A program made the translations under genes and the position numbers. This document shows positions 60,546 to 64,000 of a stretch of 64,000 bases of DNA, piece by piece (the first letter of the stretch is position 1; the number at the start of each line of letters is the position of its first letter). The stretch comes from Bdellovibrionales bacterium (GTDB lineage Bacteria > Bdellovibrionota > UBA1018): NCBI GenBank assembly GCA_018266355.1, contig JAFEAP010000023.1, positions 183,758 to 247,757 of the forward strand. The letters run 5' to 3'. The notes beneath the pieces were generated by a model that worked only from the letters and a program-made list of their open reading frames with translations, was not told the DNA's origin and ran no database searches.

Positions 60546-62018
60546 ATGTCGAAAACCCCGAAGCTCCTCGTCGCGAACCGTTCGGAAATCGCGTGTCGAA
60601 TCTTTCAAACCGCGCGCGAGATGGGGATCGCGACCGTCGGGATCTATGCGCCGGGCGACGAGGAGGCGCGGCACCTGACCTACGCCGACGAGATCGTTCC
60701 GGTCGCGAGCTACCTCGATCCGGATGCGGTCGTCGCCGCCGCGAAGAAGGTCGGTGCGACGCTGATTCACCCCGGCTACGGGTTTCTCTCCGAACGTCCG
60801 GTCTTCGCGCGCGCGGTCGAGAAGGCGGGCATCACGTTCGTCGGACCGACGCCGGAGACGATGGAAGCGATGGGCGGGAAGATCGACGCGAAAGAGATCG
60901 CCGAGAAGTCGGGCGTCCCGACGCTCCCGTGGGCGAAAGTGAAGCCGGGCGAGGACTTGAAGGCGATCGCGAAAAAAATCGGATTCCCGATGCTCTTGAA
61001 GGCGGCCGCGGGCGGCGGCGGCAAGGGCATGCGCCGGGTCGATCGGCCCGAAGACGTCGAGTCGGCCGCGGAGAGCGCTTCCGCCGAAGCGATCGCGGCG
61101 TTCGGCGACGGCACGCTCTTCATCGAGCGCCTCGTCCTCGAACCGCGCCACATCGAAGTGCAGGTCTTCGGCGACGGCCGCGGAGGGGGCATCCACCTCT
61201 ACGAGCGCGAGTGTTCGCTCCAACGCCGGCACCAAAAGGTCTGGGAAGAGGCCACCGCGCCGAACCTCTCCGAGGAAACGCGCCAGGGACTTTTCACGGC
61301 GTCGATGAACCTCGTGAAGGAAACGAAGTACCGCTCGGCGGGTACGCTCGAGTTCCTCGTCGACGCCTCCGGAAAATTCTACTTCCTCGAGATGAACACC
61401 CGGCTCCAAGTCGAGCACCCGGTGACGGAACTCGTGACCGGGACGGACCTCGTCCACGCGCAGCTCTCGCTCGCGCTCGATCCGAAAAAATTCCCGCTCC
61501 CCACGCTCGGCGCTCCGCGGGGCCACGCGATCGAAGTGCGCCTCTACGCCGAAGATCCGTCCCAGGGCTTCATGCCCACACCCGGCAAAGTCGAAAGGCT
61601 CCGCTGGCCGACCGGCACCGGGATCCGAGTCGAAAGCGGGATCGAAGAGGGCCAAACCGTCGGCACGAGTTTCGATTCGATGCTGGCGAAGATCGTCGTC
61701 TGGGCGCCCACGCGCGAACAAGCCGTCGCGCGCATGCGTTTCGCGCTCGACGAAACCGTCGTGCTCGGAATGGGCACGAACCAGAGTTACCTCCGCGCGC
61801 TCGCTTCCGATCCGGAGGTGATCGCGGGCCGGATGAACACGGGTTACCTCGGCTCCGCTTACGCGAGTTTCGCGCCGGTTCCGTCGGACGCCGATTTCGC
61901 GCTCGTCGCGGCGGCGCGGGCGAAAGGTCTCGGTAAATCCCACGCCGTGGCCTTGGCGGGTGGGGCGGGCGCGCCGAGCTATCCGTCGCCGTGGACTTCG
62001 GCGGGGGGCACACGATGA
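60546..62018 (+). CDS. mccA: biotin carboxylase subunit (methylcrotonyl-CoA carboxylase alpha, without biotin carrier)
   Basis: A 490-residue biotin carboxylase that carboxylates biotin with ATP and bicarbonate. Motifs: LVANRSEIACRIFQTA, HPGYGFLSE, the ATP-grasp loop KAAAGGGGKGMRRV, ERECSLQRRHQKVWEEA and FLEMNTRLQVEHPVTE. The usual C-terminal biotin carrier domain is missing; it is encoded by the next gene, whose ATG overlaps this stop (ATGA). Start ATG 60546 lacks a clear ribosome site; GTG 60498 is an alternative. The assignment to leucine breakdown rests on the MccB and HMG-CoA lyase context. Confidence 0.88.
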   Translation: MSKTPKLLVANRSEIACRIFQTAREMGIATVGIYAPGDEEARHLTYADEIVPVASYLDPDAVVAAAKKVGATLIHPGYGFLSERPVFARAVEKAGITFVGPTPETMEAMGGKIDAKEIAEKSGVPTLPWAKVKPGEDLKAIAKKIGFPMLLKAAAGGGGKGMRRVDRPEDVESAAESASAEAIAAFGDGTLFIERLVLEPRHIEVQVFGDGRGGGIHLYERECSLQRRHQKVWEEATAPNLSEETRQGLFTASMNLVKETKYRSAGTLEFLVDASGKFYFLEMNTRLQVEHPVTELVTGTDLVHAQLSLALDPKKFPLPTLGAPRGHAIEVRLYAEDPSQGFMPTPGKVERLRWPTGTGIRVESGIEEGQTVGTSFDSMLAKIVVWAPTREQAVARMRFALDETVVLGMGTNQSYLRALASDPEVIAGRMNTGYLGSAYASFAPVPSDADFALVAAARAKGLGKSHAVALAGGAGAPSYPSPWTSAGGTR

Positions 62019-62491
62019 GCGGCGAAACGTTCCGCGTGAGCGGAAAGAAACTCGCGATTCCCGCGGCCGGCGAGGGGTGGACCTTCGAGACGCGGCCGGG
62101 CGGATGGATCGTAGCTACCCGCGCGCGCGCGGACGGTACGGTCGAGCGGAAGCGGGTCTTCCTCTTCGAAGCGAAGGGGAAACTCTCGTTCTCCGTCGAC
62201 GGTCGACTCTATCACGGCGCGCTCGAAGCGAAATCGCGCGCGGGAGGAACCTCCGGCGGCAGCGAGGCCGACCTCGTCGCCCAGTTCCCCGGAAAGGTCC
62301 GTAAAGTGCTCGTCGCCGAGGGCGCCGAGGTCGAGGAAGGCGTGCCGATGCTCCTCCTCGAGGCGATGAAGATGGAGTTCTCGGTCAAAGCGCCCTTCGC
62401 CGGAAAAATCGAAAAGATCCTCGTGAAGGAAGGCCAGCAACTCGCGCCGGGCGACCGCTTCCTCGACCTGAAACCCGCGAAGAAGAGCTGA
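62015..62491 (+). CDS. stand-alone biotin carboxyl carrier protein
   Basis: A 158-residue carrier. The C-terminal biotinyl domain has EAMKME with biotinylated Lys119, preceded by FPGKVRKVLVAEGAEVEEG and followed by FAGKIEKILVKEGQQLAPGD. The N-terminal 75 residues (FRVSGKKLAIPAAGEG, WIVATRARADG) form a separate small beta domain as seen between BC and BCCP in fused carboxylases. It is coupled to mccA by ATGA and to the HMG-CoA lyase gene by a 2-nt gap, so it most likely serves methylcrotonyl-CoA carboxylase. Confidence 0.9.
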   Translation: MSGETFRVSGKKLAIPAAGEGWTFETRPGGWIVATRARADGTVERKRVFLFEAKGKLSFSVDGRLYHGALEAKSRAGGTSGGSEADLVAQFPGKVRKVLVAEGAEVEEGVPMLLLEAMKMEFSVKAPFAGKIEKILVKEGQQLAPGDRFLDLKPAKKS

Positions 62492-62493
62492 CG

Positions 62494-63465
62494 ATGGCGA
62501 AGCGATTTCCTCCCCGTCAGATCGAGGTTTTCGAAGTGGGCGTGCGCGACGGCCTCCAAAACGAGGCGCGCGCGGTTCGTTTCGAGGACAAGATCCGCCT
62601 CGCCCAGGGATTGATCGACGCCGGAGTGCGCCGGCTCGAACTCGGCGCGTTCGTGCGGCCGGACCTCGTGCCCCAGATGGCCGATACCGAGCGGGTTTAC
62701 GGCGCGGTCCGCGAAGGCGCGCTCAAGCTCGGCCGCGCGAAGGCCTACGCGCTCGTCCCGAATCGAAAGGGACTCGATCGCGCGATCGCGGCGGGCGCGA
62801 AAGGGATCGCCGTCTTCACCGCCGCGACCGAGAGTTTCGCGCGCAAGAACATCGGCATGTCGATCGACGAATCGCTCGCGGTCTTCGCCGAGGTCGTCGC
62901 GGAAGCGAAACGGAAGCGGATCGAAGTCCGCGGGTACGTCTCGACCGCCTTCGGTTGTCCCTTCGAAGGGAAGGTCGCGCCGAAAAAGGCGATCGCCGTC
63001 GTCGAGAGGCTCGCGAAGCTCGGCATTCCCGAAATTTCCGTGGGCGACACGATCGGCGTCGCGACCCCGAAAGGCGTCGTCGACGTGATGGCGCCGCTCG
63101 TGACCAGGTTCGAGAGAAAGAGCGGGAAGAAAACCCGGATCGCCGGACATTTCCACGACACGCGCGGAACCGCGCTCGCGAACGCGCTCGCCGCGATGGA
63201 AGTCGGCGTGACGATCCTCGATTCCTCGGCAGGAGGCCTCGGCGGCTGCCCCTTCGCGCCGGGCGCGACGGGAAACCTCGCGACGGAGGACCTCGTCTAC
63301 CTCCTCGACGGGATGGGAATCCGCAGCGGGATCGACCTCGAGAAACTTTCGGCGACGAGCCTCGCGTTTTCCCGGCTCCTCGGCCGGCCGCTTTCGAGCC
63401 GTTACCTCCAAGCCTACGCGTCCGCGTGCGAAGCGCGAAACGAACCGCGGGGGGCGCTCCGATGA
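62494..63465 (+). CDS. mvaB: hydroxymethylglutaryl-CoA lyase
   Basis: A 323-residue TIM-barrel lyase that cleaves HMG-CoA to acetyl-CoA and acetoacetate, the last step of leucine degradation. Signatures are EVGVRDGLQNE (metal and substrate site), GAFVRPDLVPQMAD, VSTAFGCPFEG, HFHDTRGTALAN and the catalytic Cys loop GGLGGCPFAPGATGN. The usual S-F-V-S/PKW motif reads LGAFVRPDLVP, a small change. It overlaps the plsC-like gene by 4 nt (ATGA). Confidence 0.94.
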   Translation: MAKRFPPRQIEVFEVGVRDGLQNEARAVRFEDKIRLAQGLIDAGVRRLELGAFVRPDLVPQMADTERVYGAVREGALKLGRAKAYALVPNRKGLDRAIAAGAKGIAVFTAATESFARKNIGMSIDESLAVFAEVVAEAKRKRIEVRGYVSTAFGCPFEGKVAPKKAIAVVERLAKLGIPEISVGDTIGVATPKGVVDVMAPLVTRFERKSGKKTRIAGHFHDTRGTALANALAAMEVGVTILDSSAGGLGGCPFAPGATGNLATEDLVYLLDGMGIRSGIDLEKLSATSLAFSRLLGRPLSSRYLQAYASACEARNEPRGALR

Positions 63466-64000
63466 ATCGCGTCGTCGAGATCGCCGTCTTTTACGTCCGC
63501 CTGACCGCGATGCTCCTCTGGCTCGTGCTTTCCTCGTCGATCGCGTTCCCGCTCGCGCTCATTCGGTGGCGGAACGCCGAGAATAACTACCTCTTCGGCA
63601 AGATCTACGGCCCGATCTCGCGCGCGATCATGGGGATTCGCGTGCACCTCGAGGGGGAAGAGCACCTTCGCATCCGCCCGGCGATCTTCGTGATCAACCA
63701 CCAGAGCGGCATCGACATGTGCACGCTCTCCGCCCCCTATCCGAAAGGCGCCGTCATCATCGGGAAAAAAGAGCTCCGGCGTATCCCGGCGTTCGGTTTG
63801 ATGTTCGAGGCTTTCGGAAACGTGCTCATCGATCGTCAGGACCGGAAGAACGCGCTCTCCGGGTTGAACGCGGCCGTCGCCGAGATGAAGGAAAAGAACC
63901 TCTCGGCGTGGATCTTTCCCGAGGGCACGCGAAACCCCTCCGGGGAGGGGCTTCTGCCGTTCAAGAAAGGCGCGTTTTACATGGCGATCCAGTCGGGTTC
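63462..64000 (+). CDS. plsC: lysophospholipid acyltransferase (PlsC-like), truncated by window end
   Basis: The first 179 codons of a 1-acyl-glycerol-3-phosphate acyltransferase. An N-terminal membrane helix (MLLWLVLSSSIAFPLALI) is followed by the catalytic block NHQSGID (79-85, an NHxSxxD form of HX4D) and by FPEGTR (152-157), the glycerol-3-phosphate site. It makes phosphatidic acid in phospholipid synthesis. ATG overlaps the HMG-CoA lyase stop (ATGA), so it is cotranscribed with the leucine genes. The 3' end lies outside. Confidence 0.9.
   Translation, partial: MNRVVEIAVFYVRLTAMLLWLVLSSSIAFPLALIRWRNAENNYLFGKIYGPISRAIMGIRVHLEGEEHLRIRPAIFVINHQSGIDMCTLSAPYPKGAVIIGKKELRRIPAFGLMFEAFGNVLIDRQDRKNALSGLNAAVAEMKEKNLSAWIFPEGTRNPSGEGLLPFKKGAFYMAIQSG

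Overview
The window is a GC-rich (roughly 60 percent) bacterial chromosome segment, densely coded on both strands. It looks like a free-living or predatory Gram-negative of the Bdellovibrionota/Oligoflexia type. The clues are a short Bdellovibrio-style flagellin, an LpxH-type lipid A enzyme, many small secreted lipoproteins with Gly/Ser tethers, a complete 2-oxoglutarate dehydrogenase operon and a leucine-degradation cluster. The taxonomic placement is an inference from gene content; no rRNA is present.

Layout. 0-8 kb: a monocistronic flagellin behind a sigma-28-like promoter, a small lipoprotein, a transglutaminase-like secreted protein, a possible FlaG, lpxH, an outer-membrane-barrel/lipoprotein pair, a Cys-rich lipoprotein, an orphan membrane protein and a DUF4833-like protein. 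8.0-8.5 kb: tRNA-Leu(CAG) with a complex palindromic element directly behind its 3' end. 8.7-17.8 kb: a lipoprotein, RNase R, a UbiB-family kinase, a CPXCG zinc-ribbon protein, a secreted protein with a perfect TTQGA repeat tract, an SDR, a secreted protein and a methyltransferase. 17.8-21.8 kb: a 1356-residue secreted protein made of a long coiled coil, a Gly-every-fourth-residue tract and a Tyr-every-fourth-residue tract. 22-29 kb: a secreted nuclease and the sucA-sucB-lpdA operon. 29-43 kb: a PafA-like phosphatase, lipoproteins, a PilZ membrane protein, topA, an HPt protein, LMW phosphatase, thioredoxin-like ferredoxin, response regulators, a YcaQ-like protein, two flavoproteins and an HD-GYP protein. 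43.2-43.6 kb: tRNA-Thr(CGT) with a second palindromic element of the same design. 43.8-54 kb: Nudix, cyclophilin, HU, a lipoprotein, acetyl-CoA synthetase, a cytochrome c fusion, and a GNAT/DUF3147/Hsp70-like operon. 54-64 kb: methylcrotonyl-CoA carboxylase (three separate subunit genes), methylglutaconyl-CoA hydratase and HMG-CoA lyase, interrupted by an ARH-repeat secreted protein and a large metalloprotease/propeller/barrel protein, and ending in a plsC-like gene cut by the window edge.

How the genes work together. MccB, MccA, the free biotin carrier, LiuC and HMG-CoA lyase make the lower leucine pathway to acetyl-CoA and acetoacetate. Together with Acs and 2-oxoglutarate dehydrogenase this suggests a metabolism living on amino acids and acetate. 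HD-GYP, PilZ, HPt and receiver-domain genes suggest c-di-GMP and phosphorelay signalling.

The most unusual signals are (1) two tRNA-linked palindromic elements, each carrying a partial copy of its own tRNA 3' end about 275-318 bp away and a perfect 33-36 bp inverted repeat abutting the tRNA, and (2) the giant GxxxG/YxxxY ladder protein. No CRISPR array, transposase, integrase or rRNA gene was found.
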